This document shows, piece after piece, positions 50,789-58,927 of a stretch of DNA of 64,000 nucleotides; the first letter of the stretch is position 1; each line of letters opens with the position of its first letter. The stretch spans positions 296,385 to 360,384 of the forward strand of contig NZ_JAJATZ010000004.1 of NCBI RefSeq assembly GCF_020531945.1. Reading direction: 5' to 3'. The DNA is from Loktanella gaetbuli. Lineage in GTDB: Bacteria; Pseudomonadota; Alphaproteobacteria; Rhodobacterales; Rhodobacteraceae. Made by a program: the position numbers and the translations under genes. A model generated the notes under the pieces. The model ran no database searches, was not told the origin of the DNA, and was given only the letters and a program-made list of their open reading frames with translations.

Positions 50789-51877
50789 ATGAAAACCCTG
50801 ATGACACGCACAGTCGCCGCAACGCTGGCCGGAACGACGGCTCTTGCCCTGATGCCGGCTGCCGCCTTTGCCGTGCCCCCCGGCGGTTATGGCGATCTGG
50901 TCGAACGTCTGAACCCCGCCGTCGTCTTTATCGAGGTGTCGGGCAGTGCCCGTGGCCCATCGATCGAAGACAGCCTGCCACCCGGTTTCCCGCGCGAGGA
51001 ACTGGAACGCCGTTTCGGACCCATGTTCCCGGATCAGGGACGTCCCGTTCAGGGGCTGGGGTCCGGGTTCATCCTGTCCGAGGACGGGATGATCGTGACC
51101 AACAATCACGTCGTCGAAGATGCCGACACCGTGACGGTGAAACTGGCCGATGGGACGGAATACGAGGCGACGGTGCTGGGCACCGACCCGCTGACCGACC
51201 TCGCCGTGCTGGATATCGAGGCAGAGGATCTGACGACCGTTTCATGGGGTGTCAGCGCCGAGGTGCGCCCCGGTGACGAGGCGCTGGCCATCGGCAACCC
51301 CTTTGGTCTGGGTGGCACCGTCACATCGGGTATCGTGTCGGCTGTGTCGCGCGACATCCGGTCTGGCCCCTACGATGATTTCATCCAGACCGATGCGGCG
51401 ATCAACCGTGGCAATTCCGGCGGGCCCTTGTTCAACGCAGACGGCGAGGTGATCGGCGTCAACACGATGATCTTCAGCCCCGGTGGTGGCAGCGTCGGGA
51501 TCGGCTTTGCGGTGCCGTCGGATCTGGCACAGCGTGTCGTGGCCGATCTGGCCGATGACGGCACCATCGCACGCGGCTGGCTGGGGGTTCAGATCAGCCC
51601 GATGAGCGATGAGATCGCCAATGTGCTGGGCTACGATGACCCGATCGGCGCAGTGGTCGAGGTCGTCTCTGAGGACAGCCCCGCCGCATCGGCTGGCCTG
51701 CTGGAAGGCGACATCATCATCCGGTTTGCCGACAGCGAGATTGGCGACGTCGGTGATCTGACCCGCGCGGTGGCGGATATCGCACCTGACACGCAGGTGC
51801 AGGCCGTCGTTTTGCGGCGCGGTAGCGAACAGACAATCGATGTGACCGTCGGCAATCTGGCCGACCGGAACATCTGA
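50789..51877 (+). CDS. HtrA/DegP-family periplasmic serine protease
   Basis: A 362-residue S1C protease with signal peptide (MKTLMTRTVAATLAGTTALA...AFA). The trypsin-like domain has IVTNNHVVEDADTV (His), DPLTDLAVLDIEAED (Asp) and AAINRGNSGGPLFNADGEVI (Ser). One PDZ domain follows (about 265-355; GWLGVQISPMSDEIANVLGY and SPAASAGLLEGDIIIRFADS); DegP has two, so this is the shorter DegS/DegQ-like layout without a membrane anchor. Expected role: degradation or refolding of damaged envelope proteins. GGAG precedes the ATG. The two-component pair immediately downstream is the likely regulator of envelope stress. Confidence 0.93.
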   Translation: MKTLMTRTVAATLAGTTALALMPAAAFAVPPGGYGDLVERLNPAVVFIEVSGSARGPSIEDSLPPGFPREELERRFGPMFPDQGRPVQGLGSGFILSEDGMIVTNNHVVEDADTVTVKLADGTEYEATVLGTDPLTDLAVLDIEAEDLTTVSWGVSAEVRPGDEALAIGNPFGLGGTVTSGIVSAVSRDIRSGPYDDFIQTDAAINRGNSGGPLFNADGEVIGVNTMIFSPGGGSVGIGFAVPSDLAQRVVADLADDGTIARGWLGVQISPMSDEIANVLGYDDPIGAVVEVVSEDSPAASAGLLEGDIIIRFADSEIGDVGDLTRAVADIAPDTQVQAVVLRRGSEQTIDVTVGNLADRNI

Positions 51878-51951
51878 TTGCAACCATGGCGCGGCCTGCT
51901 GCCCCAGGTCGCGCCTCGGACCCCCGGCCGGATGCACTGTGTGCGGGGGTG

Positions 51952-51998
51952 AAAAGGGTCCCGGTATCGCGCCCTTGCTGGCATGACCGGGGCCCTTT
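51952..51998. terminator. Long hairpin after the HtrA gene
   Basis: AAAAGGG-T-CCCGGT pairs with ACCGGG-G-CCCTTTT over 14 bp (one T-G), loop of about 19 bases, ending in a T-tract (CCCTTTTGC). Located between the protease and the response regulator; probable intrinsic terminator, although the loop is long. Confidence 0.55.
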
Positions 51999-52042
51999 TG
52001 CTTGGAATTCGTGTCAGGATACCCATGTTGCGAGGTGAATGC

Positions 52043-52732
52043 ATGCAGACAGGGTCCGCCATGAAAATCCTGGTCGTCGAGGACGACCCGACCACGGGTC
52101 AATATATCGCGCGCGGTCTGCGTGAAGAGGGCCACACCGTCGACCATGTGGCCGATGGGCGGGCCGGGCTGGTGCAGGCGACGGGTGCCGATCATGACGT
52201 ATTGATCGTGGACTGGATGCTGCCCGAAATCGACGGGCTGACGCTGGTGCAAACCCTGCGCGGTGCAGGCAATCGCACGCCGGTTCTGTTTCTGACCGCG
52301 ATGGGCAGTGTCGATGACCGTATCGCGGGCCTGAACGCGGGCGCTGACGATTATCTGGTCAAACCCTTTGCCTTTGGCGAATTGTCAGCGCGCATCAACG
52401 CGCTGGCTCGCAGGCCGCGCACGCTGGCACAAGAGACTCTGCTGACGGCGGGTGATCTGACGATGGACCTGGTCTCGCGCGAGGTCAGGCGGGCAGGTCA
52501 GAAAATCGAATTGTTGCCGCGCGAGTTTGCCATTTTGGAACATCTGCTGCGGCGCAAGGGGCGGGTCCAGACCCGCACCATGCTGCTGGAATCCGTCTGG
52601 GGGATCAGTTTCGACCCGCAGACCAACGTGGTCGAAACCCATATCAGCCGCCTGCGGGCCAAGGTGGACAAACCCTTTGACACGGAACTGATCAAGACGG
52701 TGCGCGGCTCGGGCTACCGGATCGAGGCATGA
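52043..52732 (+). CDS. OmpR/PhoB-family response regulator
   Basis: A 229-residue response regulator. The receiver (about 7-125) has ILVVEDDPTTGQYIARGLRE, LIVDWMLPEIDG with the phospho-Asp, VLFLTAMGSVDD and YLVKPFAFGE; the winged-helix DNA-binding domain (about 135-225) has LLPREFAILEHLLRRKGRVQ and ETHISRLRAKVDKPFDTELI. I choose the ATG at 52043 because GAGGTGA lies 6-12 bases before it; ATG at 52061 is an alternative that starts at the conserved MKILVVED. It overlaps the sensor kinase gene by ATGA. Likely targets include its own unit and the upstream HtrA gene. Confidence 0.95.
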   Translation: MQTGSAMKILVVEDDPTTGQYIARGLREEGHTVDHVADGRAGLVQATGADHDVLIVDWMLPEIDGLTLVQTLRGAGNRTPVLFLTAMGSVDDRIAGLNAGADDYLVKPFAFGELSARINALARRPRTLAQETLLTAGDLTMDLVSREVRRAGQKIELLPREFAILEHLLRRKGRVQTRTMLLESVWGISFDPQTNVVETHISRLRAKVDKPFDTELIKTVRGSGYRIEA

Positions 52733-54087
52733 CCAGACGCCCGCGTCTGATCAACGCAAGCCCGGTGCGGCTAGCCCTCGGGCTTGTCGCGCTGTTTGCG
52801 GTGGTCAGCGTCGTGTCGCTGGCGGCCAGCTATACCGCAACCAGCCGGGCGCTGGACATGCAGATGCGTCAGCAGTTGCGGCAGGATCTGGCCGGGTTTC
52901 GTGCGGCACCATCCTCTACGGCGCTGGCGGCACTTGTCGCGGCCGAGGCGCGCGCCACCGACCCGAACCGTGTCGTACTGTCCTATGTGACCGCCGACGG
53001 GCGTCACTACGGCAATGGACGTCTGGCCCGCGACGAAGAAGGCTATGTCCTGACCACGCTCGAAAATCCGGAAACCCCGATTCAGGGCGAATATCTGGCG
53101 CTGACCACGCGCGAATATCGCGGTCTGTTGACGGTTGCGCGCAGTCGCGCTGAAATCGACCAGCTTTGGTCGGTTTACCGGACCATCGGACTGCTGTCCT
53201 TGTTGCCGACGCTGGTGATCGCGCTGGGGGCAGGGCTGGTCATGGCGCGTCGGTCCGCCCGCCAGGTGTCGGCCGTGCGGCGGACGCTGGGTGCACTGAC
53301 ATCGGGCGATCTGTCCGCGCGGGTGCGCCCGACGGAACGGTGGTCCGATGACCTGCGGCGGATCGGCGATGGTATCGACCGCATGGCCGCAGCGCAGGAA
53401 ACCGCACGCGAGGCATTGCGCCAGGTGTCTTCTGACGTGGCGCACGACCTCAAGACGCCGATCCAGCGGATATCGGTGCGGCTGGACGAGCTGGGTCGCA
53501 CGGACCTCAATCCGGAGGCACAGACCCTCGTGGATCAGGCGCAGGCGGATGTCGCCAGTGTGGTGTCGGTTTTTCAGGCACTTCTACAGATTGCGCAGAT
53601 CGAGGGGGGCAGCCCCAAGGCGCGTTTCGGCACGCTGGATCTGGTCCCGCTGGTCGAGACATTTGCCGAACTCTACGAACCTGCGGCGCAGCAGACGGAC
53701 CGCAGTCTGAATACGCAGGTGGCCTGTGATGCGGCGCCAGTCGTGGGGGACCGTGATCTGATCGGTCAGATTTTGGCCAACCTGATTGAAAACGCGCTGC
53801 GCCATACGCCGCGCGGCAGTCAGATAACGCTCGGCCTGCGTGTAGATGGCGCGCGCGTCATGCTGGAGGTCAGCGACAACGGGCCGGGTATTCCCGCAAC
53901 GGAACGGGACAAGGTGTTGCGCAGATTGTATCGCCTGGACCGCAGCCGCACGACACCGGGCAGCGGTCTGGGTCTCAGCCTCGTTTCCGTGATCGCAGAG
54001 CTGCACGATGCGCCCGTCACGCTGGACGACAACGCGCCGGGCCTGCGGGTGTCAGTGGCGTTTCAACTTGCCAGCGCCAGGTCGTGA
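52729..54087 (+). CDS. Membrane sensor histidine kinase with HAMP domain
   Basis: A 452-residue kinase. Two membrane helices, about residues 14-36 (LALGLVALFAVVSVVSLAAS) and 150-172 (LSLLPTLVIALGAGLVMARR), bracket a periplasmic sensor of about 110 residues; HAMP (about 173-225), HisKA with an H-box variant VAHDLKTPIQRI, then HATPase_c with NLIENALRHTPRG, DNGPGIP and GSGLGLSLV. All motifs needed for catalysis are present. Partner of the preceding regulator. The last 25 bp overlap the tail of the convergent alpha/beta-hydrolase-like gene, so the two 3' ends are read from both strands. Confidence 0.93.
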   Translation: MTRRPRLINASPVRLALGLVALFAVVSVVSLAASYTATSRALDMQMRQQLRQDLAGFRAAPSSTALAALVAAEARATDPNRVVLSYVTADGRHYGNGRLARDEEGYVLTTLENPETPIQGEYLALTTREYRGLLTVARSRAEIDQLWSVYRTIGLLSLLPTLVIALGAGLVMARRSARQVSAVRRTLGALTSGDLSARVRPTERWSDDLRRIGDGIDRMAAAQETAREALRQVSSDVAHDLKTPIQRISVRLDELGRTDLNPEAQTLVDQAQADVASVVSVFQALLQIAQIEGGSPKARFGTLDLVPLVETFAELYEPAAQQTDRSLNTQVACDAAPVVGDRDLIGQILANLIENALRHTPRGSQITLGLRVDGARVMLEVSDNGPGIPATERDKVLRRLYRLDRSRTTPGSGLGLSLVSVIAELHDAPVTLDDNAPGLRVSVAFQLASARS

Positions 54088-54992
54088 TCGACATGCAGTC
54101 CCAGTTTCTCGGCGCGGACCAACATCTGGGGCAGGATCGTCATCTGCGGGTTCGGGTCATTTGCGCAGCTGTCGAGAATTTCCTGCAGCGCTGCCTTGTC
54201 ACCCATCCGGACCAAAAGGCTGAACAGATTGTTAATCGTTGATTTTGCTGGCCGCGCGGCAAGGGCGCGTTCGTATTCCTGACGTGCAAAATCGGGATGC
54301 GTAAATGACAACGCCTTGGCCCGTTCGCGATGGAACGATGGATCACCACTGCGTTTTAATTCCAACTGCGGGATCTTGTTATCGACGACGAGGCTGGTGA
54401 TCAGTTTTTTCAAAAGTCGCATGTTCGACAGTGCGACCAGCACCGTGTGGCCCGTGAATGGCAGGGCGACTTCGCGGATGTCGCGGTAGGTTGGGCGCAC
54501 GGTCTGGTTCAGAAACTGAACATCCCGTCTTTGCACGGGATCATAGATCACGACGGGGGCGTGCTTTGATCGTCTGCTGTGCTTGAGGTGTTTGTGGTGG
54601 ACCGGCACATCCGCATAGGCGGGCAGGCCAAGACCCTTCCATGCGGGCAACATCGGTGCGGCGGCGATGATCCGCGCGTCGATCTGCCCGCCATAGTACA
54701 AAGCCGCATAGCCACCCAGACTGGCCCCGTAGCAGATGACATCGCGTCCGGCGGTGCACAGCGGTGCCACGGCCGCCTTGAACACCGCCGCATGAAGCCC
54801 CTGAAACTGGCTGTGCCTGCGCTGTGCGACGAACACGTGATCCCAACCGTGTTTCATGGCGAAATCGCTCCCGAAACCGGTATCGGAAATGTCAGATGGC
54901 TGCCCACCAAAGGTGATCATCAGCTTTTCGGTCGGTGCCGGGGCGGGATGATAGGTGATCCGGTAATCAGGATGATTGGCTAGTCTGATCAT
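54063..54992 (-). CDS. Alpha/beta-hydrolase-like protein with helical C-terminus
   Basis: A 309-residue protein beginning MIRLANHPDYRITYHPAPAP; the frame is open further but ATG at 54992 starts the conserved part. VICYGASLGGYAALYYGGQI contains the nucleophile-elbow G-x-S-x-G (GASLG), near residue 100. The strands and helices around it fit an alpha/beta hydrolase; I cannot place the Asp and His with certainty. Residues about 225-300 (HPDFARQEYERALAARPAKS and ALQEILDSCANDPNPQMTIL) resemble TPR-like helices. Such proteins occur in polysaccharide or surface gene regions of this group, but no activity is assigned. A run of ten G (C on this strand) lies 31-40 bp upstream of the start. Confidence 0.65.
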   Translation of the reverse strand: MIRLANHPDYRITYHPAPAPTEKLMITFGGQPSDISDTGFGSDFAMKHGWDHVFVAQRRHSQFQGLHAAVFKAAVAPLCTAGRDVICYGASLGGYAALYYGGQIDARIIAAAPMLPAWKGLGLPAYADVPVHHKHLKHSRRSKHAPVVIYDPVQRRDVQFLNQTVRPTYRDIREVALPFTGHTVLVALSNMRLLKKLITSLVVDNKIPQLELKRSGDPSFHRERAKALSFTHPDFARQEYERALAARPAKSTINNLFSLLVRMGDKAALQEILDSCANDPNPQMTILPQMLVRAEKLGLHVDHDLALAS

Positions 54993-55343
54993 GACACTCT
55001 CTGACGCGGTTGCGGTTTTCCCGGGGGGGGGGCGGACTGCTTGAGAGGTCGCATGAAAAAGGGGCAGAACTGGCCCCATATCAAAGCAATTTTGTTCGTC
55101 TGTTACCAGGGGAGAAACGGACAAGCGATGATTGCCGGATTGTTTCGGGAATTCGCGGTGAGTGATGGCAGGATCGCGGCATCCTGTCGCCGACACGTTC
55201 GTGATCTGTGTCTGGGGTTGTAAAGCCGAACACGGGACTCGCAGAACAAGCGTGGCATGACGCGATGCATGTCACCCAACCTTGCATGGACCGCAAGCGG
55301 CCCAAAATTTCCGCGCAATCACGACAAAATATGGTGGGTTAAG
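54993..55343. other. 351-bp region between hydrolase-like gene and tRNA-Tyr
   Basis: Contains a G10 homopolymer at 55023-55032 in the upstream region of the minus-strand hydrolase-like gene, and a small plus-strand frame at 55053-55223 described separately. The remaining sequence shows no other supported feature. Confidence 0.5.
55053..55223 (+). pseudogene. Possible remnant of a low-molecular-weight phosphatase
   Basis: A 56-codon frame with GAGAGG upstream. Its AILFVCYQGRNGQAMIAGLF resembles the start of LMW phosphatases/arsenate reductases (ILFVC-x-x-N-x-x-R-S-x-M-A-E), but the loop residue that should be the invariant Arg is replaced by Gly, and the frame stops after 56 residues, where the family has 130-160. 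It may be a decayed gene or an unrelated small frame; I mark it only as tentative. Confidence 0.25.
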
Positions 55344-55427
55344 TGGTGGGCGACCCTGGAATCGAACCAGGCGTGCGTCTCCGCGAGGGAGTTACAGTCC
55401 CCTGCCACACCTTGCGGCCTGTCGCCC
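55344..55427 (-). tRNA. tRNA-Tyr (anticodon GUA)
   Basis: On the minus strand acceptor GGGCGAC pairs with GTCGCCC, the anticodon loop is CTGTAAC between GGGGA and TCCCT (GTA), the long variable arm CGCGGAGACGCA identifies a class II tRNA, and the T arm is CCTGG-TTCGATT-CCAGG. Discriminator A and CCA complete 84 nt. Confidence 0.93.
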
Positions 55428-55437
55428 ACTGGCGGCG

Positions 55438-55466
55438 GGAATAGCCGCAGTGATTTGGGGCGTCAA
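55438..55466 (-). promoter_or_regulatory. Sigma-70 type promoter of tRNA-Tyr
   Basis: On the minus strand TTGACG (55466-55461), a 17-bp spacer and TATTCC (55443-55438) lie 11 bases before the tRNA 5' end at 55427. Confidence 0.5.
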
Positions 55467-55550
55467 CACGAAAAACGGCGCGGCAGGTGGGCTTGTTCCG
55501 CGCGGCGTTAACAGCCAAGTAGGTGGGATGGAAAATCGGGGGCATCGGCC

Positions 55551-56327
55551 ATGAAAAAACCCAAGTGGGTCATTGCAAAGGAACAGGGCAAACGCGCGGC
55601 GGCTGCGGAAACCGTGTGGCTGTTCGGTTTGCACGCGGTGCGCGATGCCCTGCTGAACCCGCGCCGCGAACGGCTGCGGCTGGTGGTGACGCAAAATGCA
55701 CTGGCGAAATTGCAGGACGCCGTGACGATTGCCGGAATCGAGCCCGAAATCTGTGATCCGCGCAAATTTGCAGCCCCGATCGATGCGGGTTCCGTGCATC
55801 AGGGGGCCGCACTGGAAGTGAAACCTCTGGATTGGGGATCGCTTCAGGATATCGCGCTGGGCGCGGGACCGGAACCTGCGCGAATCGTGTTGCTGGACCG
55901 TGTGACGGACCCGCATAACGTCGGCGCGATCTTGCGGTCGGCCGAGGTGTTCGGCGCGCGCGCCGTGATTGCCGTGCAGCGTCATTCCGCCCCTGAAACC
56001 GGTGCCTTGGCGAAAACAGCGTCCGGTGCGCTGGAACGTCAGCCCTATGTGCGGGTGCGTAATCTGGCCGATGCCATGACCCAGTTGCAGGACATGGGTT
56101 ATCTGGTGCTGGGTCTCGACGGCGAAGCCGAGACGGGGATCGAGGACGCGGTCGAGGGTCTGCGTGATCGTCCCATCGCATTGGTCATGGGGGCCGAGGG
56201 TCCCGGCCTGCGCGAAAAAAGCCGCGAAACCTGCAACCGTCTCGTGAAACTGGACGCAGCTGGTGATTTCGGATCGCTGAACGTATCCAATGCGGCGGCT
56301 GTGGCACTCTACGCGGTGCGCGGATGA
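55551..56327 (+). CDS. rlmB: 23S rRNA 2'-O-ribose methyltransferase RlmB (TrmH family)
   Basis: A 258-residue SPOUT methyltransferase expected to methylate the 2'-OH of G2251 in 23S rRNA. The N-terminal substrate domain (WLFGLHAVRDALLNPRRERL) and the SPOUT part with the trefoil knot motifs VLLDRVTDPHNVGAILRSAE, RPIALVMGAEGPGLREKSRE and KLDAAGDFGSLNVSNAAAVA are all present. The family also contains TrmH tRNA methyltransferases, but the layout with an N-terminal domain is that of RlmB. It overlaps the zinc-ribbon gene by ATGA. Confidence 0.93.
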   Translation: MKKPKWVIAKEQGKRAAAAETVWLFGLHAVRDALLNPRRERLRLVVTQNALAKLQDAVTIAGIEPEICDPRKFAAPIDAGSVHQGAALEVKPLDWGSLQDIALGAGPEPARIVLLDRVTDPHNVGAILRSAEVFGARAVIAVQRHSAPETGALAKTASGALERQPYVRVRNLADAMTQLQDMGYLVLGLDGEAETGIEDAVEGLRDRPIALVMGAEGPGLREKSRETCNRLVKLDAAGDFGSLNVSNAAAVALYAVRG

Positions 56328-56632
56328 CGGGAATGAAGGTCGCGACCTGCTGCTATTGTGGCACGCGTGCCGCCTTGGTGCTGCGTGGGAACGACCGTCA
56401 CGAACTGGCCTGTGCGCAATGTGGCGCACCGCTGCATGATCTGAAAATGATGCCGGCCAACGCCGGGGGTGTGTCACGGCGCAGAGCTGCCCCGGCGCAT
56501 CCGGCCCGGACACTGCGCGTCGAACACCTGAGCAAACCGACCAAGACAACCAAACGGCCCAAGCGCCGCAAGAGCCTGACGTCCAAGCTGGTGTCCGAAT
56601 TGTGGGACGTGGTCGAAGATATATTCGACTGA
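56324..56632 (+). CDS. Small zinc-ribbon protein downstream of rlmB
   Basis: A 102-residue protein. Cysteine pairs in TCCYCGTRAALVL and LACAQCGAPLHDLK form a C-x2-C...C-x2-C zinc-ribbon in the first 40 residues. A basic, Pro/Lys/Arg-rich linker (KPTKTTKRPKRRKSLTSKLV) is followed by an acidic C-terminal helix (SELWDVVEDIFD). The combination suggests a nucleic-acid or ribosome binding adaptor, in keeping with its overlap with rlmB, but no family is recognised. Start fixed by overlap; a second ATG three codons on is possible. Confidence 0.6.
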   Translation: MTGMKVATCCYCGTRAALVLRGNDRHELACAQCGAPLHDLKMMPANAGGVSRRRAAPAHPARTLRVEHLSKPTKTTKRPKRRKSLTSKLVSELWDVVEDIFD

Positions 56633-56715
56633 AACAATGCGTCACCTCTGTGCGAGGGGGCTGGCGATGTGGACCGACCTGCGGCACATTCAGGTGACCC
56701 CTGAGAGGAGCCACC

Positions 56716-57162
56716 ATGATTGATCGTCGTCATTTCCTGTTGTCTTGCGCGGTCCTGCCGCTGATGTCCCGCCCTGCGCTGGCGCAGTCGGCCCCGACAT
56801 TCGCTACCGGCGGCATCGCGATCAACGGGATCGATCCGCTGGAATACCACCGTCAGAACGCGCCTGTCGCCGGCAGTGCCGATTACGCGCTGATGTGGAT
56901 GGGTGCGACGTGGCATTTCGTGAATGCCGAAAACCGCGATGCCTTTGAACGCAACCCCAAGGCACATGCTCCGGCCTATGGTGGCTATTGCGCCTATGCC
57001 TTGGCACGCGGCTATCTGGCCGACACGGTGCCCGAGGCGTTTTCGATTGTTGACGGTCGTCTGTATCTGAACGCATCCCTGCGCGTGCGCAGCCGCTGGG
57101 ACGAAAATCGCGCTGCCGAGATTGTGGCCGCTGATGCAAACTGGCCGCAGATCCTTGGATAA
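56716..57162 (+). CDS. YHS domain protein, periplasmic
   Basis: A 148-residue protein with a twin-arginine-like N-terminus MIDRRHFLLSCAVLPLMSRP and a cleavage site near ALAQ. The YHS domain covers about residues 30-145: INGIDPLEYHRQNAPVAGSA, WMGATWHFVNAENRDAFERN and YGGYCAYALARGYLADTVPE. YHS domains occur in copper/heavy-metal related proteins and others; the metal or ligand role here is unknown. GAGAGGAG precedes the ATG. It lies directly before the CoA-binding protein gene, which begins inside its last codons. Confidence 0.85.
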   Translation: MIDRRHFLLSCAVLPLMSRPALAQSAPTFATGGIAINGIDPLEYHRQNAPVAGSADYALMWMGATWHFVNAENRDAFERNPKAHAPAYGGYCAYALARGYLADTVPEAFSIVDGRLYLNASLRVRSRWDENRAAEIVAADANWPQILG

Positions 57163-57628
57163 TCCGTCCGACATCGAGATCCGCGCCATCTTTGACCGGG
57201 TGAAGACAATTGCGATTGTCGGGCTATCGGCCAACCCGGTCAGGCCCAGTTATTTCGTGGCCCGCTATCTTCAGCTGCGCGGCTACCGGATCATTCCGGT
57301 CAATCCCGGTCTGGCGGGGCAGCAGGTATTTGGTGAAACTGTCCATGCCAGTCTTGCGGATATTCCGGATGACGTGGACATGGTCGATATCTTTCGCCGG
57401 TCGGATGCCGTGCCCGCCCTTGTTGACGACGCATTGGCCCGCTGGCCCGCGCTGTCCGTGATCTGGTTGCAGCTGGGCGTCCAGCATGACGCGGCAGCGG
57501 CTGTTGCGCGTGCGCGCGGCGTCACTGTCGTGCAGAATCGCTGCCCCAAGATCGAATACCAGCGCCTTTACGGCGAGCTGCGCATGGGCGGTTTCAACAC
57601 GGGCCGTATCTCGTCACGGCTGACATGA
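57134..57628 (+). CDS. CoA-binding protein (Rossmann-fold, YccU-like)
   Basis: A roughly 160-residue small CoA-binding protein. VKTIAIVGLSANPVRPSYFV is the nucleotide-binding motif near the N-terminus, RGYRIIPVNPGLAGQQVFGE and SVIWLQLGVQHDAAAAVARA follow, and VVQNRCPKIEYQRL ends with the conserved Cys/Pro pattern. No catalytic domain is fused. The start is uncertain: ATG at 57134 lies within the YHS gene; TTG at 57155 overlaps the YHS stop and would start at the conserved part. The family function is not established. Confidence 0.85.
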   Translation: MQTGRRSLDNPSDIEIRAIFDRVKTIAIVGLSANPVRPSYFVARYLQLRGYRIIPVNPGLAGQQVFGETVHASLADIPDDVDMVDIFRRSDAVPALVDDALARWPALSVIWLQLGVQHDAAAAVARARGVTVVQNRCPKIEYQRLYGELRMGGFNTGRISSRLT

Positions 57629-57631
57629 GAA

Positions 57632-57661
57632 ATGGGGCGCGGCCCTGCGGCCACGCCCCAT
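57632..57661. terminator. Hairpin between the CoA-binding gene and DUF2147 gene
   Basis: ATGGGGCG-C-GGCC, loop CTGC, GGCC-A-CGCCCCAT: 12 paired bases with one mismatch, directly after the stop of the plus-strand gene and before convergent DUF2147. No T-tract; probable bidirectional end. Confidence 0.5.
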
Positions 57662-57680
57662 ACGATGCGATCAGGCGTTT

Positions 57681-58070
57681 TTACTGCGCGCGGACCCAGT
57701 TCTGGCTGGCGCAGATCAGACCACCTGCCACACATCCCTGAAGCCGCAACGCATTGCCGTTGACCTGCATCTTGCCAACATAGGTCTTGCCGTTGGATGG
57801 GCGATAAACCTGACCGTTGTAGGTGCCGTCACCGTTCGGGGCCATGCCGATGACGATCTGGCGACCAATGTTTTCGGATTGGAACGGGGTGCCGTCGGCC
57901 TGATAGGTCCGCACGATTGTGCCGCAGACGGCCGCGCCGCAGGGTTCCATCTGGATATGGGCGAAGGCCCCATCGTCCACTTCGGTTTGCCAGACGCCCA
58001 CGGCGGCGTCTTGTGCCGTTGCCGCCGTTGCGATCAGGCCAGCTGCAATCGCTGTCAGAATGCGTTTCAT
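57681..58070 (-). CDS. DUF2147 family periplasmic protein
   Basis: A 129-residue protein with signal peptide MKRILTAIAAGLIATAATAQ. The mature part shows VGVWQTEVDDGAFAHIQMEP, CGAAVCGTIV and YRPSNGKTYVGKMQV, the DUF2147 beta-barrel pattern (fatty-acid-binding-like calycin fold by inference). The family has no established function. It is read away from hisA, with a GGAGAC site and a 131-bp gap; in relatives it often precedes hisA on the same strand as I recall, so the orientation differs here. Confidence 0.88.
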   Translation of the reverse strand: MKRILTAIAAGLIATAATAQDAAVGVWQTEVDDGAFAHIQMEPCGAAVCGTIVRTYQADGTPFQSENIGRQIVIGMAPNGDGTYNGQVYRPSNGKTYVGKMQVNGNALRLQGCVAGGLICASQNWVRAQ

Positions 58071-58201
58071 TTGGGTCTCCTCCCCTCAAGTCATTGCGAA
58101 CTCTGTGGTCGGGCGGCCCCCGCAATCAAGTCTGACGTTGGGTCGGTTGCAATTTCCTGCCGCCCGCGCCAGAACCGCGCCAAACCAGCCGGAGACTTGC
58201 C

Positions 58202-58927
58202 ATGATCCTGTACCCTGCCATCGATCTCAAGGACGGCAATGCCGTGCGCCTCGTTCACGGCGAAATGGATCAGGCGACCGTGTTCAACGACGATCCAGCA
58301 GCGCAAGCGCGCAGTTTTGTCGATGCAGGCTGCGCATGGCTGCATCTGGTCGATCTGAATGGCGCCTTTGCGGGGGAACCGGTGAATGCCGCCCCGGTCG
58401 AGGCGATCCTGAAGGCCTGTCAGGTGCCGACCCAGCTGGGGGGCGGTATCCGGGACATGGCCACGATCGAACGTTGGCTGGACCGTGGGCTGACCCGTGT
58501 GATTCTGGGCACGGTCGCGGTTGAAAACCCCGATCTTGTGCGCGAGGCGGCACGTGCCTTTCCCGGACAGGTCGCCGTGGGTCTGGACGCGCGCAACGGC
58601 CGCGTGGCAACCCGTGGCTGGGCCGAGGAAACCGATGTCATGGTCACGGATCTGGCGAAATCATTCGAGGATGCCGGCATTGCCGCGATCATCTACACCG
58701 ACATCCTGCGTGACGGCGCGATGAAAGGTCCGAATATCGACGCCACTGCCGCTCTGGCGCGCGCCGTGTCGATCCCGGTCATTGCCTCTGGCGGCGTGTC
58801 CTCGCTGGCGGACCTGACGGCCCTGCGCGACACTGGCGTCATCGCGGGCGCGATTTCGGGTCGTGCGCTCTATGACGGCGCGATTGATCTGGGTGCCGCA
58901 TTGGCCGCACTAGGGGCCGGTCGGTAA
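58202..58927 (+). CDS. hisA: Phosphoribosylformimino-5-aminoimidazole carboxamide ribotide isomerase HisA
   Basis: A 241-residue TIM-barrel enzyme of histidine synthesis that isomerises ProFAR to PRFAR. YPAIDLKDGNAVRLVHGEMD (catalytic Asp and phosphate region), PTQLGGGIRDMATIERWLDR, TRVILGTVAVENPDL and ARNGRVATRGWAEETDVMVT are typical; DILRDGAMKGPNIDATAAL holds the general base region, and SGGVSSLADLTALRDTGV closes the barrel. The start is ATG at 58202. Separated from hisF by a minus-strand DUF302 gene. Confidence 0.97.
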   Translation: MILYPAIDLKDGNAVRLVHGEMDQATVFNDDPAAQARSFVDAGCAWLHLVDLNGAFAGEPVNAAPVEAILKACQVPTQLGGGIRDMATIERWLDRGLTRVILGTVAVENPDLVREAARAFPGQVAVGLDARNGRVATRGWAEETDVMVTDLAKSFEDAGIAAIIYTDILRDGAMKGPNIDATAALARAVSIPVIASGGVSSLADLTALRDTGVIAGAISGRALYDGAIDLGAALAALGAGR

